DNA of 64,000 bases from Nemertoderma westbladi (GCA_032718475.1 JAUCBJ010006818.1:1-64000), one strand, 5' to 3'; positions 17,870-31,990 are shown, numbered from the stretch's first letter. The notes: generated by a model from the letters alone, not told the origin. Translations and numbers: made by a program.

Positions 17870-19486
17870 TGTGAGGTTTGATCAAGAAATCGACCTACGG
17901 TTACAAAATATTATTTCACATAATTAGAGGTTGAAGTCAAAATAGTTCATTTGGTATTAAAATATCGAATTTTATTTTTTTACTTTTTCTAGATCAGAAT
18001 TTTTTGCTAATTCTGAAACTGTAAACGAAATTTTCATATCTATTTTAGTTTTGGAGTTATTTGATTTTTTGTAGACCTCACTCATTTTGAAATTATTATA
18101 AATAAGTGGCCAATTATTTGTAAGATTCAGTAACAGTATTACTTTTTCAAAATACTATAATTGTATTTGTCCTACAGGATAATTTTTGCTATGAGTTTTC
18201 CTGTTCAGTGATTTAATTTCAATTGTTACTTTCCACGGCTGACGGATCATAGACTGTCGATCAGTCTGTTTGTCTGTCTGTCTGTGTGTCCGTTTGTCTG
18301 CCAAAAATTAGGGAATCATGATATCTAACAAAATGTTCTGCTTTCTCGGAAGGCGATTCCATTTCCAATGTCGATTTATGGGTTTGACGCAATCCTGCTT
18401 GTCTGAATTCGTGTTAGTCAGTCTGTCTGTCTGTCTGTGTGTCGGTTTGTCTGTCAAAAATTATGGAAACATGAAATCTAACAAAATGTTTTGCTTTTGG
18501 GTGAAATGAAATCACCGACCAAGAAAATCCCATAATTGTTTGTTAATTTGAGATATTTCTCAATTTTGACAGACAAGCAGACAGAAAGACCGACAGACAG
18601 ACAGACGTACAAACATTAAATAATCAATCAAAAGTAAAAATAGATATCGGAAATGAAGTCACCGACCAAGAAAACCCCATAAATAAATTTGTTTGTTAAT
18701 TTGATTTAGTTCTCAATTTTTACAGACAAACAGACTGACAGACAGACAGACAGACAGAACGTCAAGATTTCTTCAAACTGAAAAAGTAAATTGTAACTGT
18801 AATTACCACCCAGTGACATTTTAAATGTTATCACCACTCAGAAAAACCCCATAACACTAATTTTGAATAGTTTGTGCGCTTCTTAAATTTTAACAGACAG
18901 ACAGACATACCAAAAACAGACAGACTGACTGACATGCAAACAATCGTCTAGAATCGGTAAATAGTGAAAACCGACATCGTATTTGAAATCATCGGCAAAT
19001 AAAAACCCAATAGCAAAAAAATGTAGGTGTTGGTGCTTTATTTATTTATTTGTTACATTTTTGACAGACAAACAGACAAGTATTCAGACAAACAGACAGA
19101 GTGAACTCCAATAGAAATAACAATTAAAAAATTGTCGCCTAAGGTCCATTCACTGATGTGTATCAGAATTCTGACGTATATACCTAATTTTTTACAAGTC
19201 TGCTTTGAAATATCGTAAAAGTTTTCATTTGAAAATCCCCCCAATTACAGAAAATTGGCGGGAACGTTTGAAACTCTCATAACTTGAAAGGCGTTTTTCT
19301 CAAAACTTTGTTAAAATTTGGTCATAAGACTACTAATTTTCAAAACTCAATATCTCAGCAACACTTTATCGGATTTGAAATCTGTTTTCAGTGTTCGATT
19401 CAGCATAAAAATGTGTATTTGAATCAATAAAAAAACACAAAATTATTTTTTGTAACCGTAGGTCGGTTTCTTGATCAAACCTCACA
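17870..19486. mobile_element. Non-autonomous DNA transposon with terminal inverted repeats (1617 bp)
   Basis: The ends are inverted repeats of about 45 bp. The left begins TGTGAGGTTTGATCAAGAAA and continues YCGACCTACGGTTACAAAA. The right (about 19441-19486) is its reverse complement with few mismatches and ends TCAAACCTCACA. TA flanks both sides (17868-17869 and 19487-19488), as for Tc1/mariner-type insertions. There is no transposase frame inside. The interior holds degenerate units of about 150 bp with TCTG-rich (left half) and CAGA-rich (right half) blocks and shared phrases such as CACCGACCAAGAAAA. It was inserted into the tail of the plus-strand SINE. Confidence 0.8.
18240..19100. repeat. 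Dispersed TCTG / CAGA tetranucleotide blocks
   Basis: Runs of TCTG/GTCTG lie near 18262-18300 and 18418-18455. Runs of CAGA/GACA lie near 18570-18606, 18722-18760, 18893-18935 and 19063-19100. They recur about every 150-170 bp with shared flanking text, so they belong to internal tandem units of the DNA transposon. The switch from TCTG to CAGA gives the interior a palindromic layout. Confidence 0.75.
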
Positions 19487-20125
19487 TATTATGATAATCC
19501 CCGCTGGTGGCGAATTCATTTTTTCAGCTCCATTTGCTATAATAGAGTTGGATCATCCTTAGTCCTGTTTAATTACTTATAATTTATATTATGATAATAA
19601 TATATAGGTAATATAATAAAACTAATGGCGACCAGATTAATGACCAGTTAGACAGTTATCACCCTCCTATCACACCATCCTCATCCAAGGGGGATTCATT
19701 TTCTATAGGGAAAACAAAGCTAAGGAAGGGTGACAGGAGTTAAAGTATCTCAAAGGGAAAATCGGCAATGAAATAACCGATAAGCTAAAGATAAATTAAA
19801 CCTAACGATCGCGATCAGCTTACTAAACTGCCCAGCTAATCACTGATTACTCCCGGACTGAGTGAGGGACTAGTAGTGGGTCCCCTAAACGGTTGGTGTG
19901 GTTTACTTTATTGGAGAAGTTAAACTATCAAAAGAGGGAACAGGTCACGTTATCGATTGATGAGATTAAAACTGAGTTCAATAGTTTTCGAGTTAATAAT
20001 TAACTCTTATTTATCTTAACTCTTATTTATCTATTATAGGGTTTATCAGTACAATGCATGATTATTATGCTACTGTATTGTACTGGCCGACCTAATAATA
20101 GTATAATACATTATGGCAAATACTT
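19487..20125. other. Non-coding interval before the satellite
   Basis: No gene was recognised. A 16-bp direct duplication TTAACTCTTATTTATC lies at 20000-20031. The satellite begins abruptly at about 20126 after AATACTT. Confidence 0.6.
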
Positions 20126-20644
20126 CGTGTTGAATTCCTAGGAGTTAGTCCAGGTCCAGTAACTACTAACCGAGTTGAATTACTTGGAGTTAGTCCAGGT
20201 CCAGTAACTACTAACCGAGTTGAATTCCTTGATGGAGTTAGTCCAGGTCCAGTAACTACTAACCGAGTTGAATTCCTTGGAGTTAGTCCAGGTCCAGTAA
20301 CTACTAACCGAGTTGAATTCCTTGATGGAGTTAGTCCAGGCCCAGTAACTACTAACCGAGTTGAATTCCTTGGAGTTAGTCCAGGTCCAGTAACTACTAA
20401 CCGAGTTGAATTCCTTGATGGAGTTAGTCCAGGCCCAGTAACTACGAACTGAGTTGAATTCCTTGGAGTTAGTCCAGGTCCAGTAACTACTAACCGTGTT
20501 GAATTCCTTGATGGAGTTAGTCCAGGTCCAGTAACTACTAACCGAGTTGAATTCCTTGATGGAGTTAGTCCAAGCCCAGTAACTACTAACCGAGTTGAAT
20601 TACTTGGAGTTAGTCCAGGTCCAGTAACTACTAACCGAGTTGAA

Positions 20645-23600
20645 TTACTTGGAGATAGTCCAGGTCCAGTAACTACTAACCGAGTTGAATTCCTTGATGG
20701 AGTTAGTCCAGGTCCAGTAACTACTAACCGTGTTGAAATCCTTGATGGAGTTAGTCCAGGTCCAGTAACTACTAACCGAGTTGAATTCCTTGGAGTTAGT
20801 CCAGGTCCAGTAACTACTAACCGAGTTGAATTCCTTGATGGAGTTAGTCCAGGCCCAGTAACTACGAACTGAGTTGAATTCCTTGGAGTTAGTCCAGGTC
20901 CAGTAACTACTAACCGTGTTGAATTCCTTGATGGAGTTAGTCCAGGCCCAGTAACTACTAACCGAGTTGACTTCCTTGATGGAGTTAGTCCAGGTCCAGT
21001 AACTACTAACCGAGTTGAATTCCTTGATGGAGTTAGTCCAGGCCCAGTAACTACTAACCGAGTTGAATTCCTTGGAGTTAGTCCAGGTCCAGTAACGACT
21101 AACCGAGTTGAATACCTTGGAGTTAGTCCAGGCCCAGTAACTACTAACCGAGTTGAATTCCTTGGAGTTAGTCCAGGTCCAGTAACTACTAACCGTGTTG
21201 AATTCCTTGATGGAGTTAGTCCAGGCCCTGTAACTACTAACCGAGTTCAATTCCTTGATGGAGTTAGTCCAGGTCCAGTAACTACTAACCGAGTTGAATT
21301 CCTTGGAGTTAGTCCAGGTCCAGTAACTACTAACCGTGTTGAATTCCTTGGAGTTAGTCCAGGTCCAGTAACTACTAACCGTGTTGAATTCCTTGATGGA
21401 GTTAGTCCAGGCCCTGTAACTACTAACCGAGTTCAATTCCTTGATGGAGTTAGTCCAGGTCCAGTAACTACTAACCGAGTTGAATTCCTTGGAGTTAGTC
21501 CAGGTCCAGTAACTATTAACCGAGTTGAATTCCTTGGAGTTAGTCCAGGTCCAGTAACTACTAACCGAGTTGAATTCCTTGGAGTTAGTCCAGGCCCAGT
21601 AACTACTAACCGAGTTGAATTCCTTGGAGTTAGTCCAGGTCCAGTAACCGTGTTGAATTCCTTGATGGAGTTAGTCCAGGCCCAGTAACTACTAACCGAG
21701 TTGAATTCCTTGATGGAGTTAGTCCAGGTCCAGTAACTACTAACCGAGTTGAATTCCTTGATGGAGTTAGTCCAGGTCCAGTAACTACTAACCGTGTTGA
21801 ATTCCTTGATGGAGTTAGTCCAGGTCCAGTAACTACTAACCGAGTTGAATTACTTGATGGAGTTAGTCCAGGTCCAGTAACTACTAACCGTGTTGAATTC
21901 CTTGATGGAGTTAGTCCAGGTCCAGTAACTACTAACCGAGTTGAATTCCTTGGAGTTAGTCCAGGTCCAGTAACTACTAACCGAGTTGAATTACTTGATG
22001 GAGTTAGTCCAGGTCCAGTAACTACTAACCGTGTTGAATTCCTTGATGGAGTTAGTCCAGGTCCAGTAACTACTAACCGAGTTGAATTACTTGATGGAGT
22101 TAGTCCAGGTCCAGTAACTACTAACCGTGTTGAATTCCTTGATGGAGTTAGTCCAGGTCCAGTAACTACTAACCGAGTTGAATTCCTTGGAGTTAGTCCA
22201 GGTCCAGTAACTACTAACCGTGTTGAATTCCTTGATGGAGTTAGTCCAGGTCCAGTAACTATTAACCGAGTTGAATTCCTTGGAGTTAGTCCAGGTCCAG
22301 TAACAACTAACCGTGTTGAATTCCTTGATGGAGTTAGTCCAGGTCCAGTAACTACTAACCGAGTTGAATTCCTTGATGGAGTTAGTCCAGGTCCAGTAAC
22401 TACTAACCGTGTTGAATTCCTTGATGGAGTTAGTCCAGGTCCAGTAACTACTAACCGTGTTGAATTCCTTGATGGAGTTAGTCCAGGTCCAGTAACTACT
22501 AACCGAGTTGAATTACTTGGAGTTAGTCCAGGTCCAGTAACTACTAACCGTGTTGAATTCCTTGATGGAGTTAGTCCAGGTCCAGTAACTACTAACCGAG
22601 TTGAATTCCTTGGAGTTAGTCCAGGTCCAGTAACTACTAACCGAGTTGAATTCCTTGATGGAGTTAGTCCAGGTCCAGTAACTACTAACCGAGTTGAATT
22701 CCTTGATGGAGTTAGTCCAGGTTCAGTAACTACTAACCGAGTAGAATTCCTTGGAGTTAGTCCAGGTCCAGTAACTACTAACCGAGTTGAATTCCTTGGA
22801 GTTAGTCCAGGTCCAGTAACTACTAACCGTGTTGAATACCTTGGTGGAGTTAGTCCAGGCCCAGTAACTACTAACCGAGTTGAATTCCTTGGAGTTAGTC
22901 CAGGTCCAGTAACTACTAACCGAGTTGAATTCCTTGGAGTTAGTCCAGGTCCAGTAACTACTAACCGTGTTGAATTCCTTGATGGAGTTAGTCCAGGTCC
23001 AGTAACTACTAACCGAGTTGAATTCCTTGATGGAGTTAGTCCAGGCCCAGTAACTACTAACCGAGTTGAATTACTTGGAGTTAGTCCAGGTCCAGTAACT
23101 ACTAACCGAGTTGAATTACTTGGAGATAGTCCAGGTCCAGTAACTACTAACCGAGTTGAATTCCTTGATGGAGTTAGTCCAGGTCCAGTAACTACTAACC
23201 GTGTTGAAATCCTTGATGGAGTTAGTCCAGGTCCAGTAACTACTAACCGAGTTGAATTCCTTGGAGTTAGTCCAGGTCCAGTAACTACTAACCGAGTTGA
23301 ATTCCTTGATGGAGTTAGTCCAGGCCCAGTAACTACGAACTGAGTTGAATTCCTTGGAGTTAGTCCAGGTCCAGTAACTACTAACCGTGTTGAATTCCTT
23401 GATGGAGTTAGTCCAGGCCCAGTAACTACTAACCGAGTTGACTTCCTTGATGGAGTTAGTCCAGGTCCAGTAACTACTAACCGAGTTGAATTCCTTGATG
23501 GAGTTAGTCCAGGCCCAGTAACTACTAACCGAGTTGAATTCCTTGGAGTTAGTCCAGGTCCAGTAACGACTAACCGAGTTGAATACCTTGGAGTTAGTCC

Positions 23601-26600
23601 AGGCCCAGTAACTACTAACCGAGTTGAATTCCTTGGAGTTAGTCCAGTTCCAGTAACTACTAACCGTGTTGAATTCCTTGATGGAGTTAGTCCAGGCCCT
23701 GTAACTACTAACCGAGTTCAATTCCTTGATGGAGTTAGTCCAGGTCCAGTAACTACTAACCGAGTTGAATTCCTTGGAGTTAGTCCAGGTCCAGTAACTA
23801 CTAACCGTGTTGAATTCCTTGGAGTTAGTCCAGGTCCAGTAACTACTAACCGTGTTGAATTCCTTGATGGAGTTAGTCCAGGCCCTGTAACTACTAACCG
23901 AGTTCAATTCCTTGATGGAGTTAGTCCAGGTCCAGTAACTACTAACCGAGTTGAATTCCTTGGAGTTAGTCCAGGTCCAGTAACTATTAACCGAGTTGAA
24001 TTCCTTGGAGTTAGTCCAGGTCCAGTAACTACTAACCGAGTTGAATTCCTTGGAGTTAGTCCAGGCCCAGTAACTACTAACCGAGTTGAATTCCTTGGAG
24101 TTAGTCCAGGTCCAGTAACCGTGTTGAATTCCTTGATGGAGTTAGTCCAGGCCCAGTAACTACTAACCGAGTTGAATTCCTTGATGGAGTTAGTCCAGGT
24201 CCAGTAACTACTAACCGAGTTGAATTCCTTGATGGAGTTAGTCCAGGTCCAGTAACTACTAACCGTGTTGAATTCCTTGATGGAGTTAGTCCAGGTCCAG
24301 TAACTACTAACCGAGTTGAATTACTTGATGGAGTTAGTCCAGGTCCAGTAACTACTAACCGTGTTGAATTCCTTGATGGAGTTAGTCCAGGTCCAGTAAC
24401 TACTAACCGAGTTGAATTCCTTGGAGTTAGTCCAGGTCCAGTAACTACTAACCGAGTTGAATTACTTGATGGAGTTAGTCCAGGTCCAGTAACTACTAAC
24501 CGTGTTGAATTCCTTGATGGAGTTAGTCCAGGTCCAGTAACTACTAACCGAGTTGAATTACTTGATGGAGTTAGTCCAGGTCCAGTAACTACTAACCGTG
24601 TTGAATTCCTTGATGGAGTTAGTCCAGGTCCAGTAACTACTAACCGAGTTGAATTCCTTGGAGTTAGTCCAGGTCCAGTAACTACTAACCGTGTTGAATT
24701 CCTTGATGGAGTTAGTCCAGGTCCAGTAACTATTAACCGAGTTGAATTCCTTGGAGTTAGTCCAGGTCCAGTAACAACTAACCGTGTTGAATTCCTTGAT
24801 GGAGTTAGTCCAGGTCCAGTAACTACTAACCGAGTTGAATTCCTTGATGGAGTTAGTCCAGGTCCAGTAACTACTAACCGTGTTGAATTCCTTGATGGAG
24901 TTAGTCCAGGTCCAGTAACTACTAACCGTGTTGAATTCCTTGATGGAGTTAGTCCAGGTCCAGTAACTACTAACCGAGTTGAATTACTTGGAGTTAGTCC
25001 AGGTCCAGTAACTACTAACCGTGTTGAATTCCTTGATGGAGTTAGTCCAGGTCCAGTAACTACTAACCGAGTTGAATTCCTTGGAGTTAGTCCAGGTCCA
25101 GTAACTACTAACCGAGTTGAATTCCTTGATGGAGTTAGTCCAGGTCCAGTAACTACTAACCGAGTTGAATTCCTTGATGGAGTTAGTCCAGGTTCAGTAA
25201 CTACTAACCGAGTAGAATTCCTTGGAGTTAGTCCAGGTCCAGTAACTACTAACCGAGTTGAATTCCTTGGAGTTAGTCCAGGTCCAGTAACTACTAACCG
25301 TGTTGAATACCTTGGTGGAGTTAGTCCAGGCCCAGTAACTACTAACCGAGTTGAATTCCTTGGAGTTAGTCCAGGTCCAGTAACTACTAACCGAGTTGAA
25401 TTCCTTGGAGTTAGTCCAGGTCCAGTAACTACTAACCGAGTTGAATTCCTTGGAGTTAGTCCAGGTCCAGTAACTACTAACCGAGTTGAATTCCTTGGAG
25501 TTAATCCAGGTCCAGTAACTACTAACCGAGTTGAATTCCTTGGAGTTAGTCCAGGTCCAGTAACTACTAACCGAGTTGAATTCCTTGGAGTTAGTCCAGG
25601 TCCAGTAACTACTAACCGAGTTGAATTCCTTGGAGTTAGTCCAGGTCCAGTAACTACTAACCGAGTTGAATTCCTTGGAGTTAGTCCAGGTCCAGTAACT
25701 ACTAACCGTGTTGAATACCTTGGTGGAGTTAGTCCAGGTCCTGTAACTACTAACCGAGTTGAATTCCTTGATGGAGTTAGTCCAGGCCCAGTAACTACGA
25801 ACTGAGTTGAATTCCTTGGAGTTAGTCCAGGTCCAGTAACTACTAACCGAGTTGAATTCCTTGGAGTTAGTCCAGGTCCAGTAACTACTAACCGAGTTGA
25901 ATTCCTTGATGGAGTTAGTCCAGGCCCAGTAACTACTAACCGAGTTGAATTCCTTGGAGTTAGTCCAGGTCCAGTAACGACTAACCGAGTTGAATACCTT
26001 GGAGTTAGTCCAGGCCCAGTAACTACTAACCGAGTTGAATTCCTTGGAGTTAGTCCAGGTCCAGTAACTACTAACCGTGTTGAATTCCTTGATGGAGTTA
26101 GTCCAGGCCCTGTAACTACTAACCGAGTTCAATTCCTTGATGGAGTTAGTCCAGGTCCAGTAACTACTAACCGAGTTGAATTCCTTGGAGTTAGTCCAGG
26201 TCCAGTAACTACTAACCGTGTTGAATTCCTTGGAGTTAGTCCAGGTCCAGTAACTACTAACCGTGTTGAATTCCTTGATGGAGTTAGTCCAGGCCCTGTA
26301 ACTACTAACCGAGTTCAATTCCTTGATGGAGTTAGTCCAGGTCCAGTAACTACTAACCGAGTTGAATTCCTTGGAGTTAGTCCAGGTCCAGTAACTATTA
26401 ACCGAGTTGAATTCCTTGGAGTTAGTCCAGGTCCAGTAACTACTAACCGAGTTGAATTCCTTGGAGTTAGTCCAGGCCCAGTAACTACTAACCGAGTTGA
26501 ATTCCTTGGAGTTAGTCCAGGTCCAGTAACCGTGTTGAATTCCTTGATGGAGTTAGTCCAGGCCCAGTAACTACTAACCGAGTTGAATTCCTTGATGGAG

Positions 26601-29600
26601 TTAGTCCAGGTCCAGTAACTACTAACCGAGTTGAATTCCTTGATGGAGTTAGTCCAGGTCCAGTAACTACTAACCGTGTTGAATTCCTTGATGGAGTTAG
26701 TCCAGGTCCAGTAACTACTAACCGAGTTGAATTACTTGATGGAGTTAGTCCAGGTCCAGTAACTACTAACCGTGTTGAATTCCTTGATGGAGTTAGTCCA
26801 GGTCCAGTAACTACTAACCGAGTTGAATTCCTTGGAGTTAGTCCAGGTCCAGTAACTACTAACCGAGTTGAATTACTTGATGGAGTTAGTCCAGGTCCAG
26901 TAACTACTAACCGTGTTGAATTCCTTGATGGAGTTAGTCCAGGTCCAGTAACTACTAACCGAGTTGAATTCCTTGGAGTTAGTCCAGGTCCAGTAACTAC
27001 TAACCGAGTTGAATTCCTTGGAGTTAGTCCAGGTCCAGTAACTACTAACCGAGTTGAATTCCTTGGAGTTAGTCCAGGTCCAGTAACTACTAACCGAGTT
27101 GAATTCCTTGGAGTTAGTCCAGGTCCAGTAACTACTAACCGAGTTGAATTCCTTGGAGTTAGTCCAGGTCCAGTAACTACTAACCGAGTTGAATTCCTTG
27201 GAGTTAGTCCAGGTCCAGTAACTACTAACCGAGTTGAATTCCTTGGAGTTAGTCCAGGTCCAGTAACTACTAACCGTGTTGAATACCTTGGTGGAGTTAG
27301 TCCAGGTCCTGTAACTACTAACCGAGTTGAATTCCTTGATGGAGTTAGTCCAGGCCCAGTAACTACGAACTGAGTTGAATTCCTTGGAGTTAGTCCAGGT
27401 CCAGTAACTACTAACCGAGTTGAATTCCTTGGAGTTAGTCCAGGTCCAGTAACTACTAACCGAGTTGAATTCCTTGATGGAGTTAGTCCAGGCCCAGTAA
27501 CTACTAACCGAGTTGAATTCCTTGGAGTTAGTCCAGGTCCAGTAACTACTAACCGAGTTGAATTCCTTGGAGTTAGTCCAGGTCCAGTAACTACTAACCG
27601 AGTTGAATTCCTTGGAGTTAGTCCAGGTCCAGTAACTACTAACCGAGTTGAATTCCTTGGAGTTAGTCCAGGTCCAGTAACTACTAACCGTGTTGAATAC
27701 CTTGGTGGAGTTAGTCCAGGTCCTGTAACTACTAACCGAGTTGAATTCCTTGATGGAGTTAGTCCAGGCCCAGTAACTACGAACTGAGTTGAATTCCTTG
27801 GAGTTAGTCCAGGTCCAGTAACTACTAACCGAGTTGAATTCCTTGGAGTTAGTCCAGGTCCAGTAACTACTAACCGAGTTGAATTCCTTGATGGAGTTAG
27901 TCCAGGCCCAGTAACTACTAACCGAGTTGAATTCCTTGGAGTTAGTCCAGGTCCAGTAACGACTAACCGAGTTGAATACCTTGGAGTTAGTCCAGGCCCA
28001 GTAACTACTAACCGAGTTGAATTCCTTGGAGTTAGTCCAGGTCCAGTAACTACTAACCGTGTTGAATTCCTTGATGGAGTTAGTCCAGGCCCTGTAACTA
28101 CTAACCGAGTTCAATTCCTTGATGGAGTTAGTCCAGGTCCAGTAACTACTAACCGAGTTGAATTCCTTGGAGTTAGTCCAGGTCCAGTAACTACTAACCG
28201 TGTTGAATTCCTTGGAGTTAGTCCAGGTCCAGTAACTACTAACCGTGTTGAATTCCTTGATGGAGTTAGTCCAGGCCCTGTAACTACTAACCGAGTTCAA
28301 TTCCTTGATGGAGTTAGTCCAGGTCCAGTAACTACTAACCGAGTTGAATTCCTTGGAGTTAGTCCAGGTCCAGTAACTATTAACCGAGTTGAATTCCTTG
28401 GAGTTAGTCCAGGTCCAGTAACTACTAACCGAGTTGAATTCCTTGGAGTTAGTCCAGGCCCAGTAACTACTAACCGAGTTGAATTCCTTGGAGTTAGTCC
28501 AGGTCCAGTAACCGTGTTGAATTCCTTGATGGAGTTAGTCCAGGCCCAGTAACTACTAACCGAGTTGAATTCCTTGATGGAGTTAGTCCAGGTCCAGTAA
28601 CTACTAACCGAGTTGAATTCCTTGATGGAGTTAGTCCAGGTCCAGTAACTACTAACCGTGTTGAATTCCTTGATGGAGTTAGTCCAGGTCCAGTAACTAC
28701 TAACCGAGTTGAATTACTTGATGGAGTTAGTCCAGGTCCAGTAACTACTAACCGTGTTGAATTCCTTGATGGAGTTAGTCCAGGTCCAGTAACTACTAAC
28801 CGAGTTGAATTCCTTGGAGTTAGTCCAGGTCCAGTAACTACTAACCGAGTTGAATTACTTGATGGAGTTAGTCCAGGTCCAGTAACTACTAACCGTGTTG
28901 AATTCCTTGATGGAGTTAGTCCAGGTCCAGTAACTACTAACCGAGTTGAATTCCTTGGAGTTAGTCCAGGTCCAGTAACTACTAACCGAGTTGAATTCCT
29001 TGGAGTTAGTCCAGGTCCAGTAACTACTAACCGAGTTGAATTCCTTGGAGTTAGTCCAGGTCCAGTAACTACTAACCGAGTTGAATTCCTTGGAGTTAGT
29101 CCAGGTCCAGTAACTACTAACCGAGTTGAATTCCTTGGAGTTAGTCCAGGTCCAGTAACTACTAACCGAGTTGAATTCCTTGGAGTTAGTCCAGGTCCAG
29201 TAACTACTAACCGAGTTGAATTCCTTGGAGTTAGTCCAGGTCCAGTAACTACTAACCGAGTTGAATTCCTTGGAGTTAGTCCAGGTCCAGTAACTACTAA
29301 CCGTGTTGAATACCTTGGTGGAGTTAGTCCAGGTCCTGTAACTACTAACCGAGTTGAATTCCTTGATGGAGTTAGTCCAGGCCCAGTAACTACGAACTGA
29401 GTTGAATTCCTTGGAGTTAGTCCAGGTCCAGTAACTACTAACCGAGTTGAATTCCTTGGAGTTAGTCCAGGTCCAGTAACTACTAACCGAGTTGAATTCC
29501 TTGATGGAGTTAGTCCAGGCCCAGTAACTACTAACCGAGTTGAATTCCTTGGAGTTAGTCCAGGTCCAGTAACGACTAACCGAGTTGAATACCTTGGAGT

Positions 29601-31990
29601 TAGTCCAGGCCCAGTAACTACTAACCGAGTTGAATTCCTTGGAGTTAGTCCAGGTCCAGTAACTACTAACCGTGTTGAATTCCTTGATGGAGTTAGTCCA
29701 GGCCCTGTAACTACTAACCGAGTTCAATTCCTTGATGGAGTTAGTCCAGGTCCAGTAACTACTAACCGAGTTGAATTCCTTGGAGTTAGTCCAGGTCCAG
29801 TAACTACTAACCGTGTTGAATTCCTTGGAGTTAGTCCAGGTCCAGTAACTACTAACCGTGTTGAATTCCTTGATGGAGTTAGTCCAGGCCCTGTAACTAC
29901 TAACCGAGTTCAATTCCTTGATGGAGTTAGTCCAGGTCCAGTAACTACTAACCGAGTTGAATTCCTTGGAGTTAGTCCAGGTCCAGTAACTATTAACCGA
30001 GTTGAATTCCTTGGAGTTAGTCCAGGTCCAGTAACTACTAACCGAGTTGAATTCCTTGGAGTTAGTCCAGGCCCAGTAACTACTAACCGAGTTGAATTCC
30101 TTGGAGTTAGTCCAGGTCCAGTAACCGTGTTGAATTCCTTGATGGAGTTAGTCCAGGCCCAGTAACTACTAACCGAGTTGAATTCCTTGATGGAGTTAGT
30201 CCAGGTCCAGTAACTACTAACCGAGTTGAATTCCTTGATGGAGTTAGTCCAGGTCCAGTAACTACTAACCGTGTTGAATTCCTTGATGGAGTTAGTCCAG
30301 GTCCAGTAACTACTAACCGAGTTGAATTACTTGATGGAGTTAGTCCAGGTCCAGTAACTACTAACCGTGTTGAATTCCTTGATGGAGTTAGTCCAGGTCC
30401 AGTAACTACTAACCGAGTTGAATTCCTTGGAGTTAGTCCAGGTCCAGTAACTACTAACCGAGTTGAATTACTTGATGGAGTTAGTCCAGGTCCAGTAACT
30501 ACTAACCGTGTTGAATTCCTTGATGGAGTTAGTCCAGGTCCAGTAACTACTAACCGAGTTGAATTACTTGATGGAGTTAGTCCAGGTCCAGTAACTACTA
30601 ACCGTGTTGAATTCCTTGATGGAGTTAGTCCAGGTCCAGTAACTACTAACCGAGTTGAATTCCTTGGAGTTAGTCCAGGTCCAGTAACTACTAACCGTGT
30701 TGAATTCCTTGATGGAGTTAGTCCAGGTCCAGTAACTATTAACCGAGTTGAATTCCTTGGAGTTAGTCCAGGTCCAGTAACAACTAACCGTGTTGAATTC
30801 CTTGATGGAGTTAGTCCAGGTCCAGTAACTACTAACCGAGTTGAATTCCTTGATGGAGTTAGTCCAGGTCCAGTAACTACTAACCGTGTTGAATTCCTTG
30901 ATGGAGTTAGTCCAGGTCCAGTAACTACTAACCGTGTTGAATTCCTTGATGGAGTTAGTCCAGGTCCAGTAACTACTAACCGAGTTGAATTACTTGGAGT
31001 TAGTCCAGGTCCAGTAACTACTAACCGTGTTGAATTCCTTGATGGAGTTAGTCCAGGTCCAGTAACTACTAACCGAGTTGAATTCCTTGGAGTTAGTCCA
31101 GGTCCAGTAACTACTAACCGAGTTGAATTCCTTGATGGAGTTAGTCCAGGTCCATTAACTACTAACCGAGTTGAATTCCTTGATGGAGTTAGTCCAGGTT
31201 CAGTAACTACTAACCGAGTAGAATTCCTTGGAGTTAGTCCAGGTCCAGTAACTACTAACCGAGTTGAATTCCTTGGAGTTAGTCCAGGTCCAGTAACTAC
31301 TAACCGTGTTGAATACCTTGGTGGAGTTAGTCCAGGCCCAGTAACTACTAACCGAGTTGAATTCCTTGGAGTTAGTCCAGGTCCAGTAACTACTAACCGA
31401 GTTGAATTCCTTGGAGTTAGTCCAGGTCCAGTAACTACTAACCGAGTTGAATTCCTTGGAGTTAGTCCAGGTCCAGTAACTACTAACCGAGTTGAATTCC
31501 TTGGAGTTAGTCCAGGTCCAGTAACTACTAACCGAGTTGAATTCCTTGGAGTTAGTCCAGGTCCAGTAACTACTAACCGAGTTGAATTCCTTGGAGTTAG
31601 TCCAGGTCCAGTAACTACTAACCGAGTTGAATTCCTTGGAGTTAGTCCAGGTCCAGTAACTACTAACCGAGTTGAATTCCTTGGAGTTAGTCCAGGTCCA
31701 GTAACTACTAACCGTGCTGAATACCTTGGTGGAGTTAGTCCAGGTCCTGTAACTACTAACCGAGTTGAATTCCTTGATGGAGTTAGTCCAGGCCCAGTAA
31801 CTACGAACTGAGTTGAATTCCTTGGAGTTAGTCCAGGTCCAGTAACTACTAACCGAGTTGAATTCCTTGGAGTTAGTCCAGGTCCAGTAACTACTAACCG
31901 AGTTGAATTCCTTGATGGAGTTAGTCCAGGTCCAGTAACAACTAACCGTGTTGAATTCCTTGATGGAGTTAGTCCAGGCCCAGTAACTAC
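20645..31990. repeat. Satellite block 1: ~2-kb higher-order repeats
   Basis: A rare unit lacking the middle of GTAACTACTAACCG (reading CCAGTAACCGTG) occurs at 21641, 24112, 26523, 28505 and 30118. The spacings are 2471, 2411, 1982 and 1613 bp. The flanking unit order is the same each time. The segments 20645-21436 and 23116-23907 match across 792 bp with one evident change (near 23647, CAGTTCC for CAGGTCC). A unit with GAACTGAG (a TGA in the plus frame) also recurs, for example near 20867, 23338, 25798, 27368 and 29395. Copies are shortened or expanded by gain or loss of 45/48-bp units. Confidence 0.9.

Noticed and set aside
20645-29913. Five minus-strand frames of 263-475 residues with NSVSSYWTWTNSKEF-type repeats
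   Set aside because: Same satellite in a different frame; bounded by TTACTT units, which create TAA in that frame, and lacking an ATG start.
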